From Micromonospora terminaliae (lineage in GTDB: Bacteria > Actinomycetota > Actinomycetes > Mycobacteriales > Micromonosporaceae): 64,000 nucleotides of DNA. The notes beneath the pieces were generated by a model that saw only the letters and a list, made by a program, of their open reading frames with translations, did not search any database and was not told where the DNA came from. The DNA is taken from the NCBI RefSeq assembly GCF_009671205.1, contig NZ_CP045309.1:4402001-4466000 (forward strand). The letters run 5' to 3'. The translations under genes and the position numbers were made by a program. Positions 52,782-61,944 of this stretch are shown here, one piece after another (positions within the stretch are counted from its first letter, which is position 1; each line of letters opens with the position of its first letter).

Positions 52782-55700
52782 TCAGGCGGCGGGCGCCTCC
52801 GCCGCCGCGGTGGTCACCGTCGCCTCGGCGCGTACGCCGTTGACGGTGACCGCGAGGAGCACCTGCGCGCCGGGGCGCAGCGCGGTCAGCCGGCCGGTCG
52901 CCGGGTCGAACCGGGCCACGTGCCAGGGCTTCACCCCGTCGGCGGCGCCGATGTGCAGGTTCGGCGAGCCGGACCAGTCGGCGCTGACCGGGGCGGCCAC
53001 CGGGACGGTACGGCCACCGGGCTGGGTGACCGTGGCCGTGACGGCGGCCGGGGCGCCGACCGCGACCTGCGCCGGTGCGGCCAGGGCGAGGCGGTCGACG
53101 TGGGCGTGGAACTCCGCCGCGACCCAGGCCGGACCCTCGGCGAGCGGGTCCCGGCGAGCCTGTTCCGCCTTCTGCGGGGTCACCGGGTCGACGCCGAACT
53201 CGGTCCAGCCCGTGAACCCGCCGAGCTGGGGCGGGGTGGACGGGTCCTTGCCCGAGTTGCCGTTGATCACGTACGGCACGCCGTCCACCCGGTCGGCGTG
53301 GAACGTGCCCACGTGTCCGTTGATCATCAGCGCGCCCTTGCCGGTGCGGTGCTGGAAGTCGGCCAGCCACTGCTCCACGAGGGCGGCCTCCTTCCGGTCG
53401 CCGAGCTGGCTGGCCTTGGCCGGGCTGGGATCGCGGGGCGGGTGGTGGAAGAGCACGGTGACCGAACCGACCGCCGGGTCGGCGGCCGCCGCGTCGAGGG
53501 TCTTCCGCAGCAGCTCCACCTGGTCGAACCCGCCGCCGCGCAGCGAGCCGGTGGCCGTGCTCAGGGTGAGGAAGCGGGTGCCCTCGTGGTCGAAGACCCG
53601 CGACGTGGCACCGAACACGCTGCGGAAGTTGTCGATCGGGGCGCCCATGATCTCGTGGTTGCCCGGCACGTAGTAGTAGGGCAGCTCGCCGCCCAGTTCC
53701 TCGTCCAGGATCCGCTTGGCCAGCGCGAAGTCCGCCGGGTAGGCGGTGTCCACGAAGTCCCCGTCGATGACCAGGAAGTCGGGCTTCGCCGCGCGGATCT
53801 CGCGGAGCGTGCGGCGGGCCTGGGCGACCAGGTCGCTGTCCGGGTTGGCCGCCACGAACTGGGCGTCGGACATGACGGCGAAGCGCCAGGGCGCACCGTC
53901 CACGGTGCCGTCCCGCAGCACCACCCCGTCGGTGAGGTTCGGCTCCTCCGGCGCCTGCACCGTCGAGGGCACCCGGGCCACGAGGTCGTCGATGACCACT
54001 TCGCTCTTGTACTGCTTCGCCGGGTCGGTCTCGGCCACGTAGAACCGGCGCACCCGCACCGGGTACTGGACGCCCGGCGGCACGGTGAACTCGACGTACC
54101 GCCAGCCGGTCCAGGTCAGGTAGGGGCCGCGCAGCACGAACTGCGTGTCCTGCGCGTCGTGCAGGTGCAGGCTCGGCCACTCGCCGGTGCCGTTGGCCTT
54201 GATCCACATGCCGAACGCCTGCGGCTGGCCGGGCACCTCGATCCAGGCCGGCGGGTCCGCGTACGCGGCGCGGGTGCCGGTGGACTGGTCGAAGTTGTAC
54301 GACATCTTCAGGCCGGTGCCGGTGTGCCCCGCGGCCGGGGCGACCGACCCGCTGGCCCGCGCCTGGCTGAACTTCCAGGAGGCGGCGTCGTCGAACCCGG
54401 CGACCGGCACGTCGGTGAGCCCGACGGTCACCGGGAGCACCGTGGTCTTCGCGCCGACCCGCACGGTGACCAGCGCGGAGCCGTCACCGAGCGCCTTGAC
54501 CGCGAGGTTGCCGTCGGCGGTGGGAGTGACGTCGAGCAGGTCGTGGTCGTACTCCAGCTTCAGGTCGGCCGGCTCGACCGGCGCGGTGTTGCCTTCCGCG
54601 TCGTAGCCGACCACGCCGAACAGGCCGGTGTCGCCCTGCTGGTTGAGGCCGAGACGATCCACTGTGGAGTCGACGCGCTGCAGCGGGCCGAGCACGGTCA
54701 GGTCGAGCGTGCCCCGTGCCTCGCCGCGCCAGGCCGTGACCGTGCTGCGCCCGGGCTTGCCGGCCCGGAACACCCCGTCGTCCACGGTGCCCTGCGCGGC
54801 CGGGTTGGCCCGCCACTGCGGCGCGCCGGCGGCCGGCCCGTACGTCTCGTCGTAGCCCGCCGCGGTGAGCCGGCGGGTGAGGCCGGGGAAGACCCGGTCC
54901 GGGCGGCCGCCGCGGATCGGGGCGACACCCGGCGCGGCGGTCGGGTCGCTCGCGGTCTCCAGCCAGTAGCCGGTGAGCCGGCCGCTGCCCTGCGGCGCGT
55001 AGAGGGCCAGGCCGTTCGGCACCGGCCGCTCGCTGCCGTCCGAGGGGCTGTTCTCCACCTGGACCGCCGCCGCGCCCGGCTCCCGGGCCAGCAGGGTGGA
55101 GGAGCCGCCGCCGTCGAGGTTGAGCGCGCTCCACGCGCCCAGCTCGACCATCATCCGGCCCATCTCGGTCTGGGTGACGCCCCGGCTGTCCACCTGCCGG
55201 CCGTCCACGGTCAGCAGGATCATCCGGCGGCCGTCGGCCGAGAAGCCGACCGAGGTGCGCGGTGCGAGGCTCTGGTCGGCGATGGTCTGCACCACGCCAT
55301 CGCGGACCAGCACGCTGCCGCCGCCGACCGCGGCGCGCGGGCTGCTCCCGTCGGACGCCTTCGGCCGCCAGGTCAGGTCGACCGGGTCGCCCGGGCGCAG
55401 CGCGGCGAGCGCGTCGGCGCCTGCCTCGCGGCCGAGCACCACGGTGGTCCCGGCCGGGATCGGGCCCTCCCCCGCCGTGGTGGCCACGGTCGCGACCCGG
55501 CCGCCGGTCGCCGTCACCTCGACGACCCGCGCGGCGCCCTCGACGGCCCGCTTGCGGGTGTACGAGCCCCAGAGCGGGGTGAAGACGCCCACGCCGCCCG
55601 GCTGCACCATGTTGTTGAACTGGGTCAGCGGCACCGGCCCGGCGGGCAGGGTCGCGGTGCCCTCGAAGCCGACCTGGACGACCCGGCCGATCCCCTCGGC

Positions 55701-56228
55701 GCTGATCGCGGCGGCGTTGGTGTGCCCGGCGACCGGCGACTGGACGAGCTCACCGGAGCGGATGCCGATGCCCTGCGCCGCGCCGGAGGCGTTGATGTCG
55801 AAGAAGTCGCCGTTGACCGCGGCCACCGCCCGGGAGCGGTCCACCGCCGTGCGCAGCGGCTCGTCGCGGGTGACGGCGCCGGAGTTGACGTAGTCGACGG
55901 TGACGTCGCCGGAGAGGTCGGCGGTAAGGGCGTCGGCCCGCAGCCAGCCCTCGGCGTCGTACCGGTCGAAGGAGGTCAGGTCGAGTCCGGGGGCGACCGG
56001 ACGGGTGGTCTTCGCGGTCTCCAGGCCGCCGGCCGGCTCCACACCGGAATCGGCGGCGAGGGCGACCGCGGAATCGGGACGGGAGGAGGCGGCGGGCGCG
56101 TCCTCGGCGGGGGTGTGCGGCTGGGCCACGGCCGCCGCCGCGCCGGGCGGAGCCGGTGCGGCGACGGTGAGCAGCGGCGTCAGCAGCAGGACGCCGGCGA
56201 GACGGGCGGATCGACTGCGGATTCGCAT
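52782..56228 (-). CDS. Secreted phosphodiester glycosidase-metallophosphoesterase fusion
   Basis: A 1148-residue secreted protein. Residues 1-35 are a signal peptide (LAGVLLLTPLLTVAAPAPPGAAAA). Residues about 100-405 are a phosphodiester glycosidase (NAGPA, DUF2233) with AVAAVNGDFFDIN and the active-site SALNLDGGGSSTL (D372). Residues about 410-630 are Ig-like or beta-rich linkers. Residues about 780-1020 are a calcineurin-like metallophosphoesterase: VMSDAQF (D788), VIDGDFVD, VPGNHEIMG, VLFHHPP and INGHVGTFH. A C-terminal beta-domain follows. The NAGPA domain removes GlcNAc from phosphodiesters and the second domain could cleave the released phosphate ester. The substrate is unknown, perhaps wall or teichoic-acid-like polymers. 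Confidence 0.87.
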   Translation of the reverse strand: MRIRSRSARLAGVLLLTPLLTVAAPAPPGAAAAVAQPHTPAEDAPAASSRPDSAVALAADSGVEPAGGLETAKTTRPVAPGLDLTSFDRYDAEGWLRADALTADLSGDVTVDYVNSGAVTRDEPLRTAVDRSRAVAAVNGDFFDINASGAAQGIGIRSGELVQSPVAGHTNAAAISAEGIGRVVQVGFEGTATLPAGPVPLTQFNNMVQPGGVGVFTPLWGSYTRKRAVEGAARVVEVTATGGRVATVATTAGEGPIPAGTTVVLGREAGADALAALRPGDPVDLTWRPKASDGSSPRAAVGGGSVLVRDGVVQTIADQSLAPRTSVGFSADGRRMILLTVDGRQVDSRGVTQTEMGRMMVELGAWSALNLDGGGSSTLLAREPGAAAVQVENSPSDGSERPVPNGLALYAPQGSGRLTGYWLETASDPTAAPGVAPIRGGRPDRVFPGLTRRLTAAGYDETYGPAAGAPQWRANPAAQGTVDDGVFRAGKPGRSTVTAWRGEARGTLDLTVLGPLQRVDSTVDRLGLNQQGDTGLFGVVGYDAEGNTAPVEPADLKLEYDHDLLDVTPTADGNLAVKALGDGSALVTVRVGAKTTVLPVTVGLTDVPVAGFDDAASWKFSQARASGSVAPAAGHTGTGLKMSYNFDQSTGTRAAYADPPAWIEVPGQPQAFGMWIKANGTGEWPSLHLHDAQDTQFVLRGPYLTWTGWRYVEFTVPPGVQYPVRVRRFYVAETDPAKQYKSEVVIDDLVARVPSTVQAPEEPNLTDGVVLRDGTVDGAPWRFAVMSDAQFVAANPDSDLVAQARRTLREIRAAKPDFLVIDGDFVDTAYPADFALAKRILDEELGGELPYYYVPGNHEIMGAPIDNFRSVFGATSRVFDHEGTRFLTLSTATGSLRGGGFDQVELLRKTLDAAAADPAVGSVTVLFHHPPRDPSPAKASQLGDRKEAALVEQWLADFQHRTGKGALMINGHVGTFHADRVDGVPYVINGNSGKDPSTPPQLGGFTGWTEFGVDPVTPQKAEQARRDPLAEGPAWVAAEFHAHVDRLALAAPAQVAVGAPAAVTATVTQPGGRTVPVAAPVSADWSGSPNLHIGAADGVKPWHVARFDPATGRLTALRPGAQVLLAVTVNGVRAEATVTTAAAEAPAA

Positions 56229-56319
56229 GGACCACAGTCAACCCGAGACTGAACAGAAGTTTCAATACCCTCCGGCTTAACCGAAGAAAAACTTCACGGC
56301 TCCCCGCCCGGGTACGCGA

Positions 56320-56351
56320 AGAGGGGCACGGCCCGCAGGCCGTGCCCCTCT
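56320..56351 (-). terminator. Intrinsic terminator of rho
   Basis: A perfect 14-bp stem (AGAGGGGCACGGCC with its complement) and a CGCA loop, followed on the minus strand by T-rich TTCG. It starts 16 bases after the rho stop. Confidence 0.85.
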
Positions 56352-56367
56352 CTCGGAACTCCTCAGA

Positions 56368-58404
56368 TCACTCGCCCGGGGTGGACTTCGCGATCTGCAT
56401 CAGGAACTCGATGTTCGTGCGGGACTGCTTGAGCCGGTCCAGCAGGAGGTCGAGCGCCGCCTGCGAGTCCAGCGAGTGCAGCACCTTGCGGAGCTTGTGG
56501 ACGATCGCCAGCTCCTCCGGCGCGAGCAGGACCTCCTCCTTGCGGGTACCGGAGGGGTTGATGTCGATCGCCGGGAAGACCCGCTTGTCGGCGATCTTCC
56601 GGTCCAGCTTCAGCTCGGCGTTGCCGGTGCCCTTGAACTCCTCGAAGATGACCGTGTCGGCCATCGAGCCGGTCTCCACCAGCGCCGTCGCGAGGATGGT
56701 CAGCGAGCCGCCGTTCTCGATGTTCCGCGCCGCGCCCAGGAAGCGCTTCGGCGGGTAGAGCGCGGTGGAGTCGATACCACCCGACATGATCCGGCCGCTG
56801 GCCGGCGCCGCCAGGTTGTACGACCGGCCGAGGCGGGTCACCGAGTCGAGCAGCACGACCACGTCGTGGCCCAGCTCGACCAGGCGCTTCGCCCGCTCGA
56901 TCGCCAGCTCCGCGACCGTGGTGTGGTCCTGCGGCGGACGGTCGAACGTGGCCGCGATGACCTCGCCCTTCACCGACCGCTGCATGTCGGTGACCTCTTC
57001 CGGCCGCTCGTCGACCAGCACCACCATGAGGTGGCACTCCGGGTTGTTGCGGGTGATCGCGTTCGCGATCGCCTGCAGCACCATCGTCTTACCCGCCTTC
57101 GGCGGCGAGACGATCAGCGCCCGCTGGCCCTTGCCGATCGGCATCACCAGGTCGATGACCCGGGTGGTCAGCACGTTCGGCTCGGTCTCCAGCCGCAGCC
57201 GCTCCTGCGGGTACAGCGGAGTGAGCTTGTAGAACTCCGGCCGGCGCTTCGCCTCGTCCGGCTCCATCCCGTTGATGGTGTCGAGCCGGACCAGCGGGTT
57301 GTACTTGTCCCGCCGCTGCTCGCTGCCACCGTCGCGGGCGGCCCGGACCGCACCGGTGATCGCGTCACCGCGGCGCAGGCCGTACTTCTTGATCTGGGAC
57401 ATCGAGACGTACACGTCGTTCGGGCCGGCCAGGTAGCCGGTGGTCCGGACGAAGGCGTAGTTGTCGAGCACGTCGATGATGCCGGCCACCGGGACGAGCA
57501 CGTCGTCCTCGCCGACCTGCGGCTCGCGGCCGCCACCGTCGCCGCCCTCGGCACGCTCGCCACGGCCACGCCGGCGGTCCCGGAACCGGCTGCGCCGGCC
57601 GCGCCGGCCGCCGCCCTCGCCGTCGTCGTCACCGTCGTCGTTGCGCTCGGCGCGCTGACCCCGGTCGTTGCGGTCGCCGCGGTCGTTGCGGTCACCCCGG
57701 TCGTTGCGCTCGTTGCGCTCGCCCCGGTCACCGCGCTCGGCCCGCTCGTTGCGCTCGCCGCGCTCGCCGCGGTCGGTGCGCTCGCCGCGGTCGGTGCGCT
57801 CGCCGCGCTCCGTGCGCTCGCCGCGCTCCGTGCGCTCGGCCCGCTCGCCACGGTCGGCGCGCTCGCCGCCGCGCTCGCGGCCCCGGCCCTCGGCCCGCTC
57901 GCCGCGCTCGGCCCGCTCACCGCGCTCGGCACGGTCACCGCCGCGCTCGGCCCGCTCGCCGGTCTCGGCGGGAGCCTCCTCGGCACGCGTCTCGGCCGGC
58001 CGCGCCTCGGCGGTCGTGGCGGCCGCACGGCTCCGGCGGCTGCGGGTGCGGCCCTCGGTCGCCTCGGCGGCCGGCGCCTGCCCGCGCTCGCTGTCGGCCC
58101 GCTCCTCGCGGACCTCGGCGTGCACCTCCTCACGGGCGGGAGCGGCCGCGGCCGCGACCTCGGCCCGCGGTCGAGGGGTTCCGGCGGCGGCGCCGCCCTG
58201 CCGCTCGGTGATCGCGCTGATCAGCTCGCCCTTGCGCATGCGAGCCGTACCGGAGATCCCGAGCGACGCGGCCAGGCTCTGGAGCTCAGGCAGCAGCATC
58301 GCCGACAGGCCGGTGCCGCTGCGCCGACGGCGTGTGGGGGCGGCAGTGGTGGCATCGCCAGCGACGTTGGAAACATCCGACGTCACGTCGGTGGTGTCGC
58401 TCAA
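56368..58404 (-). CDS. rho: Transcription termination factor Rho
   Basis: A 678-residue hexameric helicase. The N-terminal Rho_N helix bundle (LSAMLLPELQSLAASLGISGTARMRKGELISAI, residues 33-65) is followed by an Arg/Glu/Gly-rich low-complexity insert (148-285), the cold-shock-like RNA-binding domain (DDVLVPVAGIIDVLDNYAFVRTTGYL) and the RecA domain with P-loop VSPPKAGKTM and the LDSVTRLGR, GGSLTILATALVETGSMADTVIFEEFKGTGN Q- and R-loops. The TTG start at 58404 has GGAAGGA upstream. The insert is typical of Actinobacteria and probably helps bind RNA. A 294-base leader precedes the gene. Confidence 0.95.
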   Translation of the reverse strand: MSDTTDVTSDVSNVAGDATTAAPTRRRRSGTGLSAMLLPELQSLAASLGISGTARMRKGELISAITERQGGAAAGTPRPRAEVAAAAAPAREEVHAEVREERADSERGQAPAAEATEGRTRSRRSRAAATTAEARPAETRAEEAPAETGERAERGGDRAERGERAERGERAEGRGRERGGERADRGERAERTERGERTERGERTDRGERTDRGERGERNERAERGDRGERNERNDRGDRNDRGDRNDRGQRAERNDDGDDDGEGGGRRGRRSRFRDRRRGRGERAEGGDGGGREPQVGEDDVLVPVAGIIDVLDNYAFVRTTGYLAGPNDVYVSMSQIKKYGLRRGDAITGAVRAARDGGSEQRRDKYNPLVRLDTINGMEPDEAKRRPEFYKLTPLYPQERLRLETEPNVLTTRVIDLVMPIGKGQRALIVSPPKAGKTMVLQAIANAITRNNPECHLMVVLVDERPEEVTDMQRSVKGEVIAATFDRPPQDHTTVAELAIERAKRLVELGHDVVVLLDSVTRLGRSYNLAAPASGRIMSGGIDSTALYPPKRFLGAARNIENGGSLTILATALVETGSMADTVIFEEFKGTGNAELKLDRKIADKRVFPAIDINPSGTRKEEVLLAPEELAIVHKLRKVLHSLDSQAALDLLLDRLKQSRTNIEFLMQIAKSTPGE
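57660..57965 (-). repeat. GC-rich short repeats in the Rho insert
   Basis: Tandem degenerate 18-base units encode ERGERT/ERGERA-type hexapeptides and then RGDRND repeats. The DNA is near-identical between units and could change copy number in frame. Confidence 0.7.
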
Positions 58405-58698
58405 TGGAGTCCTTCCCTCGATAGGCCGGGGCTGCCCGGAGTCGAGAACAGGTGGCCGGGCGGCCTCGGTGCACCCGCCTCGCATGGACGCGTCGCGGGA
58501 GTCTGTGACACAGCAGCCGGTCGGTTTCCCGACTCACCAACATCGGTGAGCAGGTCTCGCCGTCTGCGGCGACCTGTGGAAACTGCGGTGCGGCGTGGGC
58601 CTTTGGCAGGGGTGACGGGCTGACCGCCGAGAGCTTCGGGGGTGCGCCGACCCGCAGGAGATCGCATGCTTCGCGGCTGTGCTAGGTGTAGAGCGTAA

Positions 58699-59643
58699 TC
58701 AACTCTTCCGACCTGCGGCAACAGGGTCCCGCTCGGCGTGTCCAAGTCTACCCCGGGCAACCCGGGCACCGCTGACGTCTATCGGCAACTCCCACCGGCG
58801 CCAATCTGTTCCCGCCTGGAATCCCGCGGCGACCTGGGACAACGCCAGCACGGTCGGCCCCGCCCCACTGACCACAGCCGCCACACCCGCCTCACGCAGC
58901 TCGTTCACCAGGGCGGCCGTCGCCGGCATCCCCTCGGCCCGGTAGTCCTGGTGCAGCCGGTCGACGGTGGCCGGCAGCAACAGTGCCGGCTCGGCGGTCA
59001 GCGCGTGCACCAGCAGCGCGGCCCGGCCGGCGTTCAGCGCCGCGTCGCCGTGCGGCACGGTGGCCGGCAGCGCCGCCCGCGCGACGGAGGTCAGCCCACG
59101 CTCGGCCGGCACGAAGACGGTGGGCCGGACCGCGTCCGCCACGGGCAGCGTGACCGCCCGGGCGCCGGCCGGCTCCGTCCAGGCGACCGTGAAGCCGCCG
59201 AGCAGGCAGGGCGCCACGTTGTCGGGGTGCCCCTCCAGCTCCGAGGCCAGCCGGAGCGCGGCGGCGTCGTCCAGCCGCGCCGCGCCGTCGGCCACCAGCG
59301 CCCGGGCCAGCAGGACCCCGGCCACGATGGCCGCCGAGGAGGACCCGAGGCCGCGCGCCTGGGGGATCCGGTTGACGCACTCCAGCGCCAGCCCGGCCGG
59401 CTGCGCCCCGAGCACGTCGAAGGCCGCCCGCATGGCGGTCACCACGAGGTGCCGGTCGTCGTCGGGCAGCTCGCCGGCCCCCTCCCCGGTCACCGCCACC
59501 CGTACGCCGCCGGCGGTCACCTCGGCCGCCACGTCGTCGTGCAGCCCGAGGGCCAGCCCGAGCGCGTCGAAGCCCGGGCCGAGGTTCGCGCTGGTCGCGG
59601 GCACCCGGACCCGGACCGCACCGGAGGTGAAAGTCGTCGGCAC
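58699..59643 (-). CDS. thrB: Homoserine kinase
   Basis: A 314-residue GHMP kinase that phosphorylates homoserine in threonine biosynthesis. It has the N-terminal VRVPATSANLGPGFDALGLAL, the ATP motif PQARGLGSSSAAIVAG and VVSGAGPTVLAL. The GTG start at 59643 is used. ThrB is a conserved neighbour of rho in Actinobacteria, usually downstream of thrC and hom, which are not within this window. The 294-base gap to rho contains no gene. Confidence 0.95.
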   Translation of the reverse strand: MPTTFTSGAVRVRVPATSANLGPGFDALGLALGLHDDVAAEVTAGGVRVAVTGEGAGELPDDDRHLVVTAMRAAFDVLGAQPAGLALECVNRIPQARGLGSSSAAIVAGVLLARALVADGAARLDDAAALRLASELEGHPDNVAPCLLGGFTVAWTEPAGARAVTLPVADAVRPTVFVPAERGLTSVARAALPATVPHGDAALNAGRAALLVHALTAEPALLLPATVDRLHQDYRAEGMPATAALVNELREAGVAAVVSGAGPTVLALSQVAAGFQAGTDWRRWELPIDVSGARVARGRLGHAERDPVAAGRKS

Positions 59644-59714
59644 GGGCTCATGCTAGGGCCCGGCACCGACGCCGCGCCGGATCGCCCGGACCGTGGGAAG
59701 GGCGGCCCGCCCGC

Positions 59715-60959
59715 TCACGGGGTGCGGGAGGTCTCCTGCTCCGGCACCGGGTCGGTGAGCGACAGCCGCCGGGTGGCGAGCCGCCAGCCCGCCGCGTAGA
59801 CCACGGTCACCAGGCCGCAGCCGGCCAGCACGACACGCTCGTCGACCGCGTCGACGACCAGGGCCACGACCAGCTGGCTGACCGAGATGGCCAGGGTCGC
59901 CAGCATCATGTCGGTGGCGAAGACCCGGCCGCGCAACCGGTCCGGCACCTCGCCCTGGAGGGCGTAGTTGGAGAGCACCCAGTTGCTGCCGCCGCCCAGG
60001 TGGGCCAGGAAGACCAGCACCAGCACCAGCGGGAACCAGGCCACCACCGAGACGCCGACGTAGGCCAGGCCGTAGAGGGACATCGACAGCGCCAGGCCGG
60101 TGAGCAGCCAGGCACGGTTGCTGAGCACCCGGCGCATCAGGATCGGGCCGACCAGCGCGCCGGCGCCGCGGGAGGCGAAGAGCAGGCCGGTGCCGATGGC
60201 GCCGACCCCGTACAGCCCGGCGAGCAGCGGGAAGACGGTCAGCACGCCGTTGCCCAGGCCGACCGCCGACTTCACGGTGACCAGGGCGAGCACCCGCGGC
60301 CGGTGGGCGATGTAGCCCAGCGCCTCGCGGATCGCCGGCCAGGTGCGCGGGACGACCGCCGCCGGGTCGCGGGGCGCCTGCAACGGCCGGCGGATCCGCG
60401 CGGCCAGGCCCGCCGCCCCGGCCAGGCCGGCCGCCGCCACCCAGAAGCTGGCGTACGGGCCGGCCGCGGCGCTCAGCATGCCGCCGAGCGAGGCGCCGAC
60501 CACGGTCATGGTGCCCCAGGCCGACCCGGCGATCGCGTTGCCGGCGGCCAGGTCGGCGGGGTCGAGCACGTTGGGCAGGGCGGCCTGGGCGGCCGGCGAG
60601 TAGAACGCCTTCGCCACCGCCACGGCGGCGATCGCCACGAGGGCCAGCCAGGCGGTGCCGGCGCTGCGCACGCCCAGCAGCAGCAGGATGCCGGCCAGCG
60701 CCGCGAGATTGGCCGCCATCATGATCCTGCGGCGGTCGAACCGGTCGGCGATGGTGCCGGTGTACGGGAGCAGCAGGGCGGTCATGCCGGTGTCCACGGC
60801 GAGCACCAGCGCACCCCACACCCCGCTGCCGGTCAACGCCGGCAGGAGCACCAGCAGCGGCACCATGACGAACCAGTCGGCGCCGAAGACCACCAGTTCG
60901 GCGAGGAAGAGATTGCGGAAGTCGCGGTTGCGGACGAGGACCGAGACGGTGGGTGACAC
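59715..60959 (-). CDS. Major facilitator superfamily transporter
   Basis: A 414-residue MFS protein with 12 helices. It has the family loop GTIADRFDRRRIMMAANLAAL, a second-half GRVFATDMMLATLAISVSQL pattern and no large soluble domain. It resembles the EntS/TetV-type drug exporters of Actinobacteria. The substrate is unknown. The GTG start at 60959 is 9 bases from the end of the deacetylase gene; the two may be one transcript. Confidence 0.85.
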   Translation of the reverse strand: MSPTVSVLVRNRDFRNLFLAELVVFGADWFVMVPLLVLLPALTGSGVWGALVLAVDTGMTALLLPYTGTIADRFDRRRIMMAANLAALAGILLLLGVRSAGTAWLALVAIAAVAVAKAFYSPAAQAALPNVLDPADLAAGNAIAGSAWGTMTVVGASLGGMLSAAAGPYASFWVAAAGLAGAAGLAARIRRPLQAPRDPAAVVPRTWPAIREALGYIAHRPRVLALVTVKSAVGLGNGVLTVFPLLAGLYGVGAIGTGLLFASRGAGALVGPILMRRVLSNRAWLLTGLALSMSLYGLAYVGVSVVAWFPLVLVLVFLAHLGGGSNWVLSNYALQGEVPDRLRGRVFATDMMLATLAISVSQLVVALVVDAVDERVVLAGCGLVTVVYAAGWRLATRRLSLTDPVPEQETSRTP

Positions 60960-60968
60960 GCCGGAACC

Positions 60969-61790
60969 CTATCGGGCCGCTCCCAGCGGGGCAGCGCGGC
61001 GGAGCAGGTCGGAGACGGTGACGAAGGTGTAGCCCCGGGCGCGCAGCCCGGTGATCATGTCGGGCAGGCCGCGCAGCGCGACCAGCCGCCGCTCGGGGCC
61101 GACGTCATGACCGAGCAGGATCGTGCCCGGCCGCACGTCGGCCACGATCCGCCGGGCGTGCCCGGCCGGGTCGTGCGGGTACTCCCCCTCGACCATCTGG
61201 AGCGTCCAGAGGACCAGCCGGTAGTTGAGCCGGGCGGCGGCGTGGAGCACCGCGCCGCCCAGGTGCCCCCAGGGCGGGCGGAGCAGCCGGGGCGTCACCC
61301 CCGTGGCCGCCGCGATGGCGTCGTGGCTGCGGCGCAGGTCGGCGTAGGCGGTGCGGGCGTCCATCCGGGCCAGGTCGTGGTGCGCCCAGCTGTGGTTGCC
61401 CACCTCGTGCCCGCCGAGCCGGTCGCGGACCAGCGCGGCGTGCCGCCGGGCCCGCTCCCCGACCAGGAAGAAGGTGGCGGGCACCCGGTGCTCGGCCAGG
61501 GTGTCCAGCACCATGGGGGTCCACTGTGGCTGCGGCCCGTCGTCGAAGGTGAGCGCGACCAGCGGGTCGCCCGTGCGAACCGCCCAGACCACCTCGACCC
61601 CGCCGCCGCCCACCTCCTGGAAGCGGCTGCCGAGCGTGGCGCTGGCCGGTCCTCCGGCCAGCGGGAGCCGGCGGTCGGCGATCCAGGTGGTCTGCGCGGT
61701 CGCGGCGGCCCCCAGCGCGGTGCCTCCGGCCAGCAGCGCGGTGCGGCGCAGCATTTTGCGCCCGCTCCACCGGGCCACGCCGTCCGCCAT
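60969..61790 (-). CDS. Polysaccharide deacetylase (NodB homology domain)
   Basis: A 273-residue carbohydrate esterase family 4 enzyme. The N-terminus RKMLRRTALLAGGTALGAAATAQT is a twin-arginine-like signal. The NodB motifs are TFDDGPQPQWTP (metal Asp), HEVGNHSWAHHDLARMD (metal His), RPPWGHLGG and the late ILLGHDVGPERR. It probably deacetylates cell-wall or capsular polysaccharide outside the cell. The ATG at 61790 follows a GGGGCG-type ribosome site and a (CCGG)6 run. Confidence 0.88.
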   Translation of the reverse strand: MADGVARWSGRKMLRRTALLAGGTALGAAATAQTTWIADRRLPLAGGPASATLGSRFQEVGGGGVEVVWAVRTGDPLVALTFDDGPQPQWTPMVLDTLAEHRVPATFFLVGERARRHAALVRDRLGGHEVGNHSWAHHDLARMDARTAYADLRRSHDAIAAATGVTPRLLRPPWGHLGGAVLHAAARLNYRLVLWTLQMVEGEYPHDPAGHARRIVADVRPGTILLGHDVGPERRLVALRGLPDMITGLRARGYTFVTVSDLLRRAAPLGAAR

Positions 61791-61806
61791 TCGCCCCGCC
61801 CCCGCT

Positions 61807-61831
61807 CCGGCCGGCCGGCCGGCCGGCCGGC
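61807..61831. repeat. (CCGG)6 simple repeat before the deacetylase gene
   Basis: Six CCGG units in tandem, 17 bases upstream of the deacetylase start. Slippage here could change the distance between promoter and start. Confidence 0.6.
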
Positions 61832-61897
61832 ACCGACAGTACATGTAAGCTCACTCACCGTACCGCCAGCGGCTGCCGTCCATCGCCCCCGAACAGG

Positions 61898-61928
61898 AGA
61901 GGTGGCCGTCCAGGGGACGGCCACCTCT
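61898..61928 (-). terminator. Intrinsic terminator of the RND pump gene
   Basis: AGAGGTGGCCGTCC pairs perfectly with its complement (14 bp) around AGG, followed by T-rich TTCC on the minus strand. It is 16 bases after the RND stop. Confidence 0.82.
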
Positions 61929-61944
61929 TCCGGGGATCCTGCGG

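Noticed and set aside
52920..56252. Open frame of 1110 residues on the plus strand opposite the secreted fusion protein
   Set aside because: It is rich in Gly, Arg, His and Val and lacks motifs, while the opposite strand has clear signal peptide and enzyme motifs.
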